A stretch of 64,000 nucleotides of DNA, taken from assembly GCF_040807025.1 (NCBI RefSeq), contig NC_090942.1, positions 76,179,987 to 76,243,986 on the forward strand, given 5' to 3'. The position numbers were made by a program, and so were the translations under genes. Source of the DNA: Struthio camelus. Its lineage: Eukaryota; Chordata; Aves; Struthioniformes; Struthionidae. The notes below the pieces were generated by a model. It did no database searches, was not told where the DNA came from, and was given only the letters and a program-made list of their open reading frames with translations. Below, piece by piece: positions 23,501-38,500 of this stretch (its first letter is position 1; every line of letters begins with the position of its first letter).

Positions 23501-26500
23501 CTTTTTGTATGAGTTTGGCTTTGAATGTTGAACTTGATGTGCTGAAAAAAAGATGTTGAAAGTATTACTTGTGCAGCTATTTTAAGAGTTGCTGTTTTTC
23601 AAACATAATGACTAATCTCTCTCTCTCTTTCTCTCTTTCACTATTTTTTTTAATATACAAGGAAAAAGAAAATCAGTCTCTTGTCATCAAAATGACTTCT
23701 CTTCAGGAAGAGGTAAAATAAATCACGGCTTTGCAAATATATATGTCCTTGTCTAGCTAAAAGCTCACCACTAAGAAATGAAATGTTTGTCAGACTTTGG
23801 AGCCTGAGCTGCTATTTAGGTTAATAAAATATTTTATGTTTTACGAGAATGACTTGTTATAAAACTTTATATCCTGAAATTGCACTGTGCTTCAGACTTT
23901 CCCTCAACCACCAATCCTTATTTGCCAAGCAAATGGAATGAGGGGGACAAACAAAACTGCTTTCTTCCACACCGCCTTCACTGCTTGATAGGCAAACTCC
24001 TAAATATTTCTAGTTAAAACAGCTCTAACTATATACTCTGTACTGAAAACAATCTCCACCTAATGCTTTTGTCTTTTCAGTTGAGATTCACTTCCATTTC
24101 CCTTCTCTGAGATCTAAATGAGGAGTTCTGCATAGAACTGTAACTCCAAACAAACGTGGTGGCTGGGGGCTTCTCCATTCACATATAGATCCATTAGTAT
24201 TGGGCAAGGATCTACAAGAGGCTTGGAGGGAAAATTGCTAATGGTACTTATAACAAACAGATTCAAAAATCTGTTATCACATAGCATAGTAGTCCCTGCT
24301 TATTGCATGTTAACCATATTCAAGATTAGTCTTTCTAAAAAGCTTGCAAATCCAAATTGCTATTGATCAACTGCACATTTCTAAAAATAATTCTTCTGCT
24401 GCAGGTCTAAAAGCTTTCCTTTAGTTTTCCAGGTCTGATAGTTCTTTAAATTGTGTGGTTTTGGGGGGATTTTTCTTTTAATTCAACCAATACACTGAAG
24501 AAACGAAAACTGGGGGAGAAACCATTTCAACGGGAAAAGCTCTGTTCAGCTAAACGGAAAAGAGTTGCATTGGAGATGATGGTGTTACTGAGTTAATCCA
24601 CTCTTTAAAATTTTACCTTTCAACCAAAAGCTTGTCTTCAGTGAAGACATGCCTTAAGATGGAGCTCACATTATTCTATAAGCTCCTATTTTTTGCTTCT
24701 GACTTCAAGGAGCGGCTTGGATACAGAAATGTGTGTTGTAGATGGACTAAAATTACAATGAAATTCTTTTTGTCCAAAGTGTTTGTGGGAGAGCCCTGGG
24801 GCTGTGGTAGTGCCAGCCTTTGCAGCATCAGACCTTAACTTTGGAAAGTATAGAAACATCAGAGGAAGTAGGACAAGAAAGTTCTGTATGTACATAAATG
24901 CTAGCACTGCTTTAGAGTAGGCAGTAGCTTGGGGGTGAAGTTGTCATTATGCCTAGTTTCTTCTAGGAGAAGCTGTCAATCTGTTTTGCTGTTCCTAAAC
25001 ACTCTGTATCTTGTTCAGAACATTAGGAATAGCCTGGACACTGATGGACTTCAAAAGAAGATTTTGGAGTTGTCTAAAACTGCAGCAGAGCTTCAAGTAA
25101 GTGTTTTAACTTTAGGAGGCACAAAAAGACAGCCTATAGTTTACTCGGGTCTAGCAGAGGGGAATTCCCACCTCTGTAAGGTAGACAGCCCTGAACTAGC
25201 CTGTACTGAGGAACTAGAGAGTGATTGTAGTTTAGCCAGCACGATAGCTTTGACTAGGAAAGTTGCTATCTGGAAATTGAAGCTGTCGACTGTCTATATT
25301 AGCTTGGTTTCTAGTCTTCCCTCTAAATTTAGTTTTTAGGAAACCTTTTCCCTACATCTTGAAGAAATATATTAGAAAATAATGCTTTGGCTGATGTTGC
25401 TGAAACTATTAGCCTGGGTAGACAAGAAGAGACAAATGTGGCTATGGGAACTGAAACGCTTCTTTCACTTCTAACTGGGTGAAAGACTTGAACTTTGAAA
25501 CATGCGTGCAAGGTATTCAGAGAAGAAGCTGATCTTTCAAAACAAGGGATCATGATGCCGTTTTTCCCTTCTGTGTAAGATAGAGTAATAGACTTCTATC
25601 ATAGTACGTGCTGATGACTAGAGGACTCTCTAATCTCTTCACACCTCAGATCCAAGCACACATCTATGAGAGCACTGTGGTGAATAAAGAGGCAAGCCTG
25701 ATCCAGGTTAGTTGCTTTATTTTACTGTTGTCTTGCCTGAAACTACTGAATATGGGACACTGCCAAAAACCCAACGCAGCTGTCTACTGTGGTGCTGTTC
25801 TTTCTGATGTTCTTACATGACAGAACCTGATCCTATAAATGGCTTCAAAGTAGGCGACATCTACTTTAGGAACTGGGTATGAGTCAGCATAATTAAGGGT
25901 TTCAGGATTTTGCTTAAAAAAAAAAAGCACCTATTAAAACAAAACAAACAAGGAGAGTTCAGAAAAATGTACAGAAACTTCTAAAGGCTAGTTCCTTAAA
26001 CAGATGGTAGAAGAGTGTACCTGCAAAAGATTTTTCCCCTCGTGTCCTCTAGTTCAGTTGCTTATTTCTTGTATCTGACTGGACATGGTGATCCAGAACT
26101 CCACAGAAACTCAGATTTAACCGTTCTCAGTACTGAGATGTAACTATCTGGACCTTGCTGAAGAGTGTACATTTCTGATGTTGTTTTCAATTGTAGACTT
26201 TTAAAAACATGAAGACATAAGGCCCTGTAAGGACCGTGGCGTTCTCTAGTCTCATGAGTTATGCAAGAGCCTTCTAAGCTAATGAAGTTTCTGTTTAGTA
26301 GAAGATGCTCTAACTTTGCTGGTGAAATATTTGACTGTCAGGCTCTCTGCAAAAATGATTACAGTTTGAATTTGACAGTGACAAGAGTACTAAACTTCAG
26401 TGTTATGCAACTGATAAATATTGTCACTGACAATTTTTACAGGTTTTGCCAGAAGCAGCCTTAGGGTACAAAGGAATTAACATTTTTTTAAAAACCTGCA

Positions 26501-29500
26501 ATTTTTCCTCCTTGAATGATTCAATGTTTCTCTGGCATCTGTAGTATCTTTCCCTTTAAAGAAAAGCTTATCCCAACTACTGACTAGATGGGAATTTTGA
26601 ATGCGGTTTACTAGATTGCACGTGCTTGCAGGTGAAGGCAGCTGGTTTGCATAATTTTGAATAAACTGGTGAGGAGAACTAATTTTGCTTCTTGCTGTTA
26701 GGGTCAGTGGAATGAGGGTTTACCTGTAAGCTAAAATAACTTCCATAGATTTTGATCCAAAGACAACTTGGATAAGACTAATGGTCATTGGAAATTACCT
26801 TCTTTTTCTTGGCCAAGAGCTGCAGAAGACGCATAACGATGAAAAACACTTTAACAAAATAAAGACAAGAAAAAAGTTTAATCTTCAGCATCATAGGTCG
26901 TTTGTCTTCTCCAAGAAAAAGCTGGAGACTTTGCTCTATAACCTGACTACTTTGCATATTTGCTTAGTTTTTTTGTATGTACTTTACCTTTTTCAAACAC
27001 CTCAGATGTTACTTTTTAAGAAGAGGAGGAGGAAGAAGTCATAAAAGAGAAGAGGGTGAGAGCTCTCACTGCAGGTTCATATTTTCTCTAAGGAATGCTC
27101 TGGTTGTCTGTGCCAGCATCTTCTGCCATAATGACATAACACGATTGCTACTTTGCATAGCTAAGGAAGCTACAACCTTCTACTAGTTCCTCAGCCTTAC
27201 TGTGAGGTGTGAAAGGTTCTCTATCAACTTTCCATTAGATGATGTTTAATCTGCAGCGCCCTACCCTCTGTGCCTTTAATCATGAAAATTTATGAAAGCA
27301 AACTTGTTTAGGAACACAATGCAATTTATTTTAGAGGTCATTTAGGATTAAAACTCATGTCAGGCACGGTATAGTCTAGACTTTCCACCAAAAATAAAGT
27401 GCTTCTGTCTAGTTTAGTCTGCTACTGCTGGTACAGAAATCAAGAGAGTAAAAGATAAAACACAGCACCTGGAAAGAATTCCTCTGTCCCCTTAACGCCA
27501 GTAGTTACACAGGAAAAAGTCTTCCAAGTGTTTTCTTTTAGCCAATATGTGAGACAATTGACTCTATATTCCTTCAGATTTGCAACTGCTTTTATCTTAT
27601 GTGGTTAGATTGCTTTCCCCTTCTCGTTTTCTGCACCCTTCCCTTCCCCTCTCCCCAGAAAATCAGAGCTGCCAAAGCACCAGAAAATGGATTGCTGCTC
27701 AAACCTCAATTGTACAACTTACCATTGTGGTGTAGGATTGACTATAGTAGTGTCTGAGTTACAAAGCATCTTAGTCACAAATATTACAAATATTAGACCA
27801 ATTAGGTCATTAGGTTATGTGCTTTAAAGGTTTTGTTTGGTTGGTTTTCTTCCACAACCTTTGCAGAAGGAGCAGGACATCAAAGAACTGAAGTCAACCA
27901 TTGTGGAATGTTCCTCAATAATAGAGGTATGGGACTGACTTTAGCTTGTGACTAAGTGAGAGGAAAGCGTGCATGTCCTCTGCTTGTTCTGTGTGGCAGA
28001 CTACCTAACCAGATCTGATGTGTGTTTTAGACTTTGCGAGCAGAAAAAAATAAGCTACTAGAGAACATGCAACACATGCAGCAGGAGCTGATCTCGTGAG
28101 TATTGTGAGCAAGTCCCAGAAAACACAGTTCATCGAAAGGCAAAAAGGGCTGAGGTATTTATTTTTTTTTTCCTACTTCTTTTAGGAATGGTCTGAGCTT
28201 CCCATTAATGTACAAATTTAACAGCAGTATTGTTGAAGGAACAAATTCACTGCACTGTGAGCTGGAACTTGCTCAGGCTTCTGAGGTATGACTCAAATCT
28301 TACGAAATCTTATCCCAGTTCTATTGCGACAGCAAACAAAGAATAAAGCTCATTCTCTGAAGACTGTTAGATAACCCTAGAATTAGGATCCTTTAGTCCT
28401 AGTATGGAAGAGTACAATGTGAAGATTACAATATCATTCTGTGCATGTTGGATGAAACCCAGAGAAAAGCACACAAAATATTTAAAAAAAAAAAAAAAAT
28501 ACGGCCTACAAAATAAAGCTGAGAGTGCTAGGGTCATTTAGCTGGCAGAAGAACAGACAGGGGAGATGAGACTCTTCAAATACATAGAAGACCATTATTG
28601 AAGAAAGTGGTGATCTGCTTTTCTTGTGCTACCTGCAGTGGACATAATTTTTTAATTGCAGGAGGAAAAGCTGCTTTTTTTCCTGAAGCCTAATCTAGTG
28701 AAAAGGACAACTAAGCACTGGAATAAGCTCCTTCAGAAGGCTGCAGAGCCTCTGTCATCTAATCTGTTCTTTAGAAACTCTGATAAGCGTCTCTCTATAG
28801 GCAGCATTTCCTCGTCCCTCAGCAGGAGTAATAACTGGACATGACTCTGATCTGTTAAAGTCATGTCCAGTTATTTTTCCTGTGGGCTCTGGATAATTGC
28901 TCAAAAGAGGCAAGGAGAGGCATTCCTCTGAGCCCAGGCGTAGGCTGGCAAGATCTTAGTCCTATTGCAGTTTGCACAGCAGCCTATATTGCAATAACAA
29001 CTATTACCGCTCAAGTAGTTTAGCAAGATGCAAGCTTCACCGAATTACCTGTAAAGTAAATACAGACTCCGCTTATTCCTTACTGGATAATACCTCTTCT
29101 GAATAAAGATAACTGATGACTGACTTCCTCTTGCTTATTTCTGACATGAAAATTTATGAGTTTGTTCATCAGCTTGGCTTTCTGCGTGTGTGTGCATGCG
29201 TTTTATCCCCATGACAAGATGTTTTTGAAAGCCTTTACAAGCTTCAAATTTGCAGTTGCTCTGACCTTCTGGTAAATACAATGCAGGGGTACTTCCAAAA
29301 AGTCTAAATGTCATTGATGTTGCTCTGTAGTAGAGATGTCAAAATAAGCTAGCTGACTCTCTTCTCTTCTCAAAGATTACCAAGACTGAATGGACATCTC
29401 TGGATGAAACACTGGACCGTGAAGTGCTGTTCTTACTTCAAGGACCTGAATGTGCAGGAGAGAAATTTAAGGCTATTATGCAAAATCTGGTCAGTGGCAT

Positions 29501-32500
29501 AGCTTGTGTGAATAAGGCTATGAGGCTATGTTCTTTTCATCAGGCTCTTAATTAGGTCTTCTCCAAGATGTCCAAATAGATCAGTTTTTCCGTCTGAAAA
29601 AATGAGGATAGCTTATCTTTTTTTCAGGGATGTACTTACTCTACCAATATCTACTTGGTACCTACTTTAAGCTATCAAAAGTCTGTGTAATTCTGGGCAG
29701 CTTTACACACCACACATCTATTCTGATTTTTTTTTTTTAATTTTTTTCCTTCCTCCAGCAAGCAGAAGCTACTGAACCAGAGGAGCTTGTTATGACTTCT
29801 TTACAATGGGTGGAAGATCCTGATGTGAACATACAGCAAGCTTGGGAGAGAAAGCTTGTAGTAAGTAATTCTATTTCTCTGACACGCTATTCTCTGAAAT
29901 AGTGGACCTGTGCAAAAATTTGAGGTTGGGTGTCTTACTGTTGCATGCTACATGTATTACTTGAGGTCAGATATGACTATAAGGAGAGAAATAAGTATCT
30001 TCTGTTGTAAGTTCTTGGAGGGGAAGGGGAGAAACGATAGCTGTTCACCTGAATGCCTTGCTTTTCCTGGCTTCTCTTTTGCGAAAACTCACTTTGTTAA
30101 AACTGTCTGAAGAAAAGCATAAATGAAGCAAGTAGTATGGACAGAAGATGGCAACACTGTTATGTGAGTTATGAAGCTTTTCCGCCTGCTGTACGCACCT
30201 GGATGAAAGTTGCGTTGATAGGTGCCAGTGCAAAATGCTATTATGCACCTTCATCAAAACTGTAGTCTAGTGCCTCAAGCACCCGTTCTCCTTTGCGCGC
30301 TAAGTAGCGGATAGCCTCTTCGTTAAGAGCAGGAAAAGGCTTTATAACTGCATGTTCAAATTAAAACCATCAGAGTTTGGTTTCTTTGGAAAAGCAGTGT
30401 TATGCTTCTGCTGGACACTCCTCAAGAGAAGTTTCTACAAATACATGCTTTACAATTTAATCTTGCATAATACTTTTAATGTTCCTCACGCTTCTTGAGA
30501 GGCTCAAGAATTAAGACTTGTGCTCAGAGCAACTGTGTGGCAAGAATAACTTCTGCATGAGGTAGCATTAGTCTGCGGACAAGACTCAACTCTCTTGTCC
30601 CTCCCCTTCCTTCCCATGTAACAGAAGAGTTTCTCAAATGTTCCTCTTGTTGGATGTAATTTTTCTCTAACTTTTTCCTTCCTACTAATCTGCTTTTAGA
30701 AACACTGCTTTGGAAAACTGCGCTGTACTATAAATTAACACTGTCTTTGCTCATCTTAATAGACTAAAACACAAATTCATCCCACTTGTGTAATAGCAGA
30801 AGACCGTACTGCTGTACACACTGTACACAGCTTGCACACTGCTGTAAGCTGCCTGCTTTTAAGCAGACTGTTGATCTTCTTTTCCTCTAGCATTGAAAAA
30901 TATTGTAGTTGGCTCTCTTCATCCTTCTTGGGCCAGCAGGGGCAATCATTGGAGCAGTCCAGTTTTGCAGCAAGTGTTTGTTTTTCACTGGGTGGGGTGG
31001 GGGATGGAGGTGGTGTTTTTATTTATTTAATATAAATCATGAAAGCTTCCTCTTGAAATAGTGCAAGAATTTCTCAGCCTCTTCACCCAGAATGACTCTG
31101 GGTAGAATCTAGGAAACTGCTGGCTTGTGCTCTGCTGTAACTTTTCAGTCTTAGAAGCTTCCTCCTTCAAAGTTTTCACGGCCAAAAGACGGTTGTTAAT
31201 TCACCATCCGTGCTGAGGTTGTGTTCCCTTTAAATGTATGAAGCTACAAACTTTTGGTACAGGTATTAGAGCTGATAATGGCAATTAAATCCTGTTCTGA
31301 CCGCAATAAATAACAGAGCTAATAAGGAAGAACAAGATGACCTTAAAAATAAAAGATCACATGTTACCCAAACCCTTGGGGATGGGAGGTGACTTAATGT
31401 GACTTACTGTTTTAGCTAGCTGAAGACAAGATAGGTAAGGGGAAAATATGGTATACAGAGCTTAACAACAGTAGGGGTGGGCTTTTTGGTTTATCCAAAG
31501 TACCTTCTTCCACCCTTACAAAAACTTTTTATAGAAATTGGATTAAATCTCAAACCTTGCTCTGTCACTTGAAGCCTAAACACTTCCCCCCACCCCTTCT
31601 CAGTTTCTTATGTGGTATATAATGGACAAGTTTTGCTGGTTTTTAATATGTTTTAAAGTATATTCTGTATTACATACAAGTAAATTTTAAGTGTGCCTCT
31701 GTGTATGTACTTAAGTGTATGTATAAAGGGTGAGAGTAATGACTTTCTCACCCTTCTCCTGCTGGAAGATACGAATTTGCCACAATGCACATGTGCCCCA
31801 ATAAACCTATACCACTTATGTTTCAAAACCATGTCACTTCTAACGGCTAGGGCTGCCTATTCTAGCTGAGAAACTCATCTTCAGGATGTGGGCATTTGCA
31901 CACGTTCACATCCCATGACGTTCCAGTAAACCTATCTTAAAAAAAATATTGTTCAGGCCCCTTTTGTAATGTGGCACTTAATGTGCTGCCCTCCTCTGTG
32001 CATAGCTAACAAACAGCATTGGACTAGAACTTGAAAACTGGTAAGGTGGTCCATATTTGTAGAAGAAACCTTTTGCCCCCTCTCTCTGAACTAGTGGAAG
32101 ATCCTAGAAATCTGAACCTTTTTCCTACTTCACCTCTGTTTCATTCTTGTTAAGTGCTTACTAAAAGCTGAGTACTCCGAACTGCATGTTCAGCTGAACA
32201 AGGTTGGAAAAAGAGAACTGGACGCCTCTTTCTCAGTACTGAATACTGCAAGTCACTGTTAAGTAACGCTGCATCCTTTGTTTCTGAATACTTCATTTTT
32301 ATGATCTTCCCCTCCCCCCCCCCCCCCCCACTACAAAAACAGAGATAAAACTGAAAGTGTTTGTCACTGGGGTCACCCTTGGATACATTTCACCTAGATA
32401 TGCAGGAAAGCAACTGAAGTATGGGTTTCTTATTTTCCCCACCACCACCTCTGTAATTCCGAACTCAAATTAGTGCCAATGGACTTACAGGTGCACAGGT

Positions 32501-35500
32501 GGACTTACAGGAAAAAGAATGATGAAAATTTAAATAGACAGTTCTAGGGCTTCCTGCAAGTTGGGCATTATTAGAATTTTCACCTTATGAAATAAGTTTT
32601 TGTTACTGTATCTGGGCAACTTGTAATGGAGGCTTTCTAGGGCAAGTCGCAAGGAATCTCTTGCGTGCCATGTGTGCACCTGTCTTTTCGTACTTACTTA
32701 CCATAAACGTTTGTTAACCATACATTTGTTTCACAAGGGACAAATAGGAAGAGGACTGTCTACATGCCCTAGTCTTTCCCAGGAAGAAAGACTGGGAGTG
32801 GCTTCTGATTTGGAAACCACTTTTCTTAAAAAAGCAGAATCCACTTGTCAAATCGAACTAGCTTACACAAGGCTTAAGATCTAAGTGTGAAAACTGTTAT
32901 GTATTGCTCCATTTAACCTTAAAAAATACTAATGCTTGGTGGGAATCTAGCCCATCTCTCCAAGCATCCAATCAGGGCCGGGAGTCTGAAGGTAAGGGTA
33001 TGAAACTTCTGTAGTTTCATTAAGCTATTAGATGGAATAAATACAGTTTTGCATGAAACAAAATCCTATTTCTCCTTTGTAAGATCTTTCTTATCAAATT
33101 GTATGTTTCCTCCTCTCCCTCTGTTGTCTCTCTCTTGCCCTTCCCCCAACCAAAGGGTTGTGCGAGTAGATTTACAAAATACTGCTGATCCCCTACCTTC
33201 AATACAGTGTAGCACTATAGGTGGTGTTTGATGTGGGTGACTATACTAAAGGGTGGAGCTAGGAAATTCTCATCACGTAACTGGCTCTGGTTTACCCTAT
33301 GGCTCTACTCTCCATCTAATTATGGTGCAATTCATTTTCAAAACTTCACAGATTCTCAAGCAAGAGCTGGAAGAAAAAAGAGAGCTTTGGATCCAGAAAC
33401 TTCATCTCTTAGAAAAATGCAAAGAATCCATAGATAAGGATTTTATTAGAGTGGCAGGCAACCTGAGGCGAACCAAGACAGAGCAACTTCACTTAAGGAA
33501 AGAGCTCTCTGCCAGGTACCTCTTCAAAGTTCTGCTTTTTAATGGCTTGTGGAACAAAGATGGCTGAATTTTGAAGACTTTGCTTCACAAAGAAAATTGT
33601 CTGCTGTCTTGGGATGCAGATCTGCTTTTAGCATAACATCACATGATGTGGGAGTTAAGGTTTGTGTATGTAGTAACGTATGATCTTGGAGATGTGTCTT
33701 AAAAGCACCAGGAAAACCATAGACTAAGGTAGTTTGTGTGGTGGTTTTTCTTTTCCCCCCTTCACTCTGTTTATCTAACAGGTGCAACTGTTAAACTGCT
33801 GGTTGTGTGTGAACCCAAAGACCTGTAGAATATAGGCCTGCAAGCATCCTTGCTTTTGGAGACACTTCCTAGCTCAAGCCAATGTACTATCTTAATTTTT
33901 TTTAATGGCCTGACCTCAGTGGGTTATCTCATTAAACAGTTTTAAATTTCAGTTTATTACCACATAGTTCCTGTTATGCATTTTGACATTAGAAGTATGA
34001 TACCAAAAGCAAGCTGATATAAACTTCTGCCCTTCCTCCCCTATCTCCTCCGCCATTCAGGAAAGCAGCTAGGCAAGTTGGTTCTGCTAGAACAATTAAT
34101 CTGAATTTGCTGTCTCTGTACAAGCCAGGCTTATTCACAGCATCATTCTTCCACCATCCTTTGCCAAATATAAATATCTGCATATGCCCCTTTGCCTGGG
34201 GTGAGGGTATGAGCAGCTTCCTAGGGCTTGTCATCCCTGAGAGCTGATGCTGAGCAGTCATACTGCTCCTGCACCTGACTCTTCTTCTGCTTTTGTGGTT
34301 AATAAACCTGCTGTCAACCTCCCACCTTCTCTTCCTTCACTTACAAAAGAGCTGATAAAAATACTGATGACTTGGTCTCCTAAAGCTACTTCTCTATATC
34401 GCCATTGCTTGTGGTGGTAGTAATAGGAAGGAATTCCTCTGAAGGCAAATTAGAAAAGAGATGAGGAAAGAGTTTCTGCAGTATAAAACAAGGGATAGCT
34501 TGAAAGCCATCATTTTTAGCACAAGTTCTGTGTATGGTGTCTGCTTGCTGTCAAGTAAAATACCCTCTGAACCACTGGGAGATTAACCAGGTGAAGCTTT
34601 GTAGCAGCAGTAATAGCTAGAGGGCATTTCTACTAGAATAATTGAGTATCTTATTCCTAGCTTTCCCAAATAATGAGATGAAATGTTCATTTGAACATTG
34701 CTGGATTTTGGGGAGCTGTGAGATGCAACAGCTGAATATGGTTCTTCATGCATGCCTCAACAATTAGCATGTGCCATCTCCTAGGCATGCCTGTTTTAAA
34801 ACGTCAGTAACGGTTGTGGTTTGTGCTCTCGCACTCTGCAGGCAACGTGAGATAGAAACTGTCAAACAGTTGCAAGAAGAAGCTGCTGGCCAGGCAGAAG
34901 CCCTTGGTTTAGATCTAGAAAAAGCTACAAAGCAGCTTGAGGATGCCAACAAACGGGTAAGAGACCATCTAGTTAGTTCCTTCTATGTGTTTTTGCATGT
35001 GCTTGCCTTATTTTCTTAAAAGCTACACACAATGCGTTGCTGCTCTTGGGAAGGGAAATTGTATGTTCGGAATGGAGCACCTCATTGCAAAAGTGGAACC
35101 AGCAGAGGAAGTAAAATTTGAGGGGGTGGTGACAACAGTTTGCTGATGAAAGAGGCAGCATTACATATTTGTGGTGGCTTTAAAAAAAAAAAAGAAAGAA
35201 AGAAAAGAAAAAAGCCAAAAATAGCTTCCATACACAGTCCACCCCAATGTAAAAATGCAGAAGTTCAGAGGGAGCTTTATCACTTCCTGAGAGAGAACAG
35301 ATGCACTTTGGTTTCGCTTACATGAACTGTAGAGGCTCCTTGTCCTAGCCTGGCTGACTTTTTCTTTTTTCTTCTTTCTTAAATATTGTTTTGTGCTTAG
35401 GCAAAGGATCAAGTTGAAGCATTTCTCTCTGCTCGCGAGGAAGCCTCGTCCTTGAAATTCAGGTTAGAGGAAGCCATTTCTGAGCAGCAAAAACTGAAGG

Positions 35501-38500
35501 ATATGAATGCAGCTTTAACAAGTACTTGCCAGTTGCTTCAGGAAAAGGTGGAAGAGCAGAAAAGTGAGTAACTACTGGCACATGCCAGCATATATTTATT
35601 TACTTTTGAACAGGCAAATCCTTTGTGGCTTAACTGTAACAAGGTGGGATAGGACTGACCTTCAGGTTACCCTGCAGTAAAATGTGCTGTGGAAGTTTTT
35701 TTGCGCTTCCCCCCCCCCCCCCCCCCCAAGAGATCTGCAACTATGGTATCTGGGCTCTGAGTGGGTGTTGGGCTGGACCAAACCTGCAGAGCCTCCTAAC
35801 ACCATCCTCAGTAGTAGGAAGAAGGATTAATAACTCCATAGGTGACGCTTCCTGACTGAAGATGCTGTTCCCACATCTGAATAGCCCACCGCACTCCTAA
35901 CAATTTTCCCTCTTCCTTAAGCTTCCTGCCTTCTGCTTGCTGTTTGGGTTTGCTTTGTATTCCTGAATAACTGTGTTGTATCAGGCTGTTCTCCCTGGCA
36001 GAAACCCATCGTGTCATTGGTACTGTCTGTGTGTGTGTGCATGTGCAACTTTTTGCCAAAGAACCACTGAAATTTCATACTGCTTCTGGCTCACCTGTTT
36101 ATTAACATCAGCACCCCAAAAGCTTGGACAACTAAAGAACACAGTTATTTAGAAATAAAAAGCTACATGTGCTGGAATCAAAGTCTGGAATGTCTGTCAT
36201 TTGGTGGAAACTGTTTTGACTGTTTTATGACCACTGAGCATTTGGCCTCCAGGATGCGTTTTCCAAGGCAATGTGCGCTGTTGTTTGTGCTAGGCAAAAA
36301 GCTCGAGGTACGCACGCGTTATAAACTTCTCTACTCGCAACTGCGATCCGTCTTGTAGAAAGACGACACGGGACCCTGCGTCTTAGATCCAAGGCATAAG
36401 TGAAGCAAGTGCCTGTTAAGCACTGGTGCTGTAGCAACAGCCCCAGGCTGCACTTGCTGACTTGTGACTGGGTTTTGGCATTGTCTCATGGTGCCTTCAT
36501 GTTTGCTACTTCCTTTAAACTCCGAGGTTTTTTAGCAAGGGGCAAAACAATGGAACTAGCCTGTCGCCTTCCCACTCTGAAAAGACAGCTTGCTTTGCGG
36601 AAAAGCTTTATCTTAAAGCAAAAGAGAGAATGATGTCACAGTGGCTTAAAGCAAAAACAAAAAAAAAACCCCTCTCCCTTTCCCTTACCTCCTTCCCCCC
36701 AAAATCCTGGGTGAGACTCTGGCTTTACATGACTTCAAGTGTTTTGCGGGAATCTCTTTCTGCAGCTAGACAGCAAGAAACCTGTAGAGCTCTGGAAGAA
36801 TAATAGAGTGTTATCACAGGGCATTATGAAGGATAGGGCTGAGAAACAAGGATGAGAGTAGTGGGGAGGACTTTTTCTTCTTCTTCCTTTTTCATTCTTT
36901 CTCCAGGAGAAAGCCAGCCAGGTCTAGTGCTTCTTCTGACTAAAAAGCCTTGGTGTTGGTTTGTCTGTTTTTCTCTCTCATCCTGTTTTCCTGCTTCTCC
37001 TTCCCCCCCACCCAAACCCCCTGTGCTGATTAAAAAAGCTGAAAAACTAGGGAACCTGTTGGCCAAGGGAGGTGCTGCTCATACCAAAGTCAGCCTGGCA
37101 CAGCTCCTCCTGTGTTTCAGATGTCCGATCATGACTTGCTGCCAATTGCTATAATCTTCATCCACTGAAAGCTAAACAAGCCATTGAGAGTTGGATTCTG
37201 GTCTGGCTTTTGCACTGAGGTGACAGTGATAATGAAATCTCCTCTTCCCAACCCTTCCTATCCCCTTCTAAAAAAAAAAAAAAAAAATTACCTCCGAGGT
37301 AAATGCTGCAATAGGCTTATTTCAAGCTAGAAGCTGCAAGAGGCGGTCCCTGGTCTTGCCAAACTTTAGCAAAGAGTTCTTCTAGGTTTGAAGTATGAAG
37401 TAAAGCCCATCTATCTTGCAACTTCCTAACAGGATGTCAGACTGGAGAGACAAATACTTTTCTTTCAAAAAGTTGTAATGTAATCCTCCATTTCCATAAG
37501 GAATTGTTGCACCTTAACCCTGATATAGGGAAGAATTCTCTCCTTTAAAGCAAAATAAGAGAAACCACAGGGAGGAAAAAGTATCCAGTATTTCCTATGT
37601 GGTGGAACTTGCAAAATAAAATACAAGAAACAGCATTTTCAAAGTGTAAAAACTCTTGTAGGTAGCTAGTCTAAGGCAAAGTGTAACTGGTTTGTGATAG
37701 GCAGCAGTCAGGTTTAAAGACCTTATAATACCTATCTGCTTGTTAGCAAGTCACAAGGAGCCCTTTAAGACTTGTAAACATCTCTTCATAGCAACTGTTA
37801 ACGCGCTGAGGAGAAAAATGCTTAAAGGGCGACTGACTGGATTGCAGTGTCAGGTATGGAGCTTCTGCGGTGGGAGACGAAAATGGCCTTGCACAGGAGG
37901 TGCTGTGGTTGAAGGACACTTGTAATTGGGATGGGCTGCAAGCGATTCTGCAGCATCTGGTTTCTTCTTTTCTAACGTGTATATTACTATGGAGGCAAAG
38001 TGAACTGTGTATGCTGGTCTGCACGTAATATCTTTCTTCTCCTGTCTTCTGAAAGAATTGGGCTGGAGCTTGCAGCTGAAGGTGTGGTATTGGTCTTCAC
38101 CGTAAATAATTGTTGGTCATCGTATTAACTGGGAGTTAGGGAAGCTTTCTCTGATGCATTGGTTTGATTTGTCCCTCATAATCAGCCTTCCCTTCTGCAG
38201 ATAGCATTGAAAATAACAATGAAACACTTTGTAATAAAATATTTCTAATATCTAGGTATTGGGATAGGCAGTAAAACAGTTATTACCTTTGTGCTCCTCT
38301 GCGGAAATATGTTGAGAATTATAAACCTCTGGAAGATTTTGCTTCTAATAAAAATACTTCCTTTCTTCTTTCCCCTTTGGAAAGGGGTGGAGGGGGAAGA
38401 TGTCGTGGGAAGACTCTTTTCTTACCAGCTTTAGTAAGGAATGTTACTAGCTCAGGGACTGAACAGTCTGGATTTACCTTGGAACAGCAAGGTATTTATA

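Noticed and set aside
36852-37154. 100-codon plus-strand frame in an IRAG2 intron
   Set aside because: Its length comes from pyrimidine-rich low-complexity sequence. It does not fit the IRAG2 phase chain.
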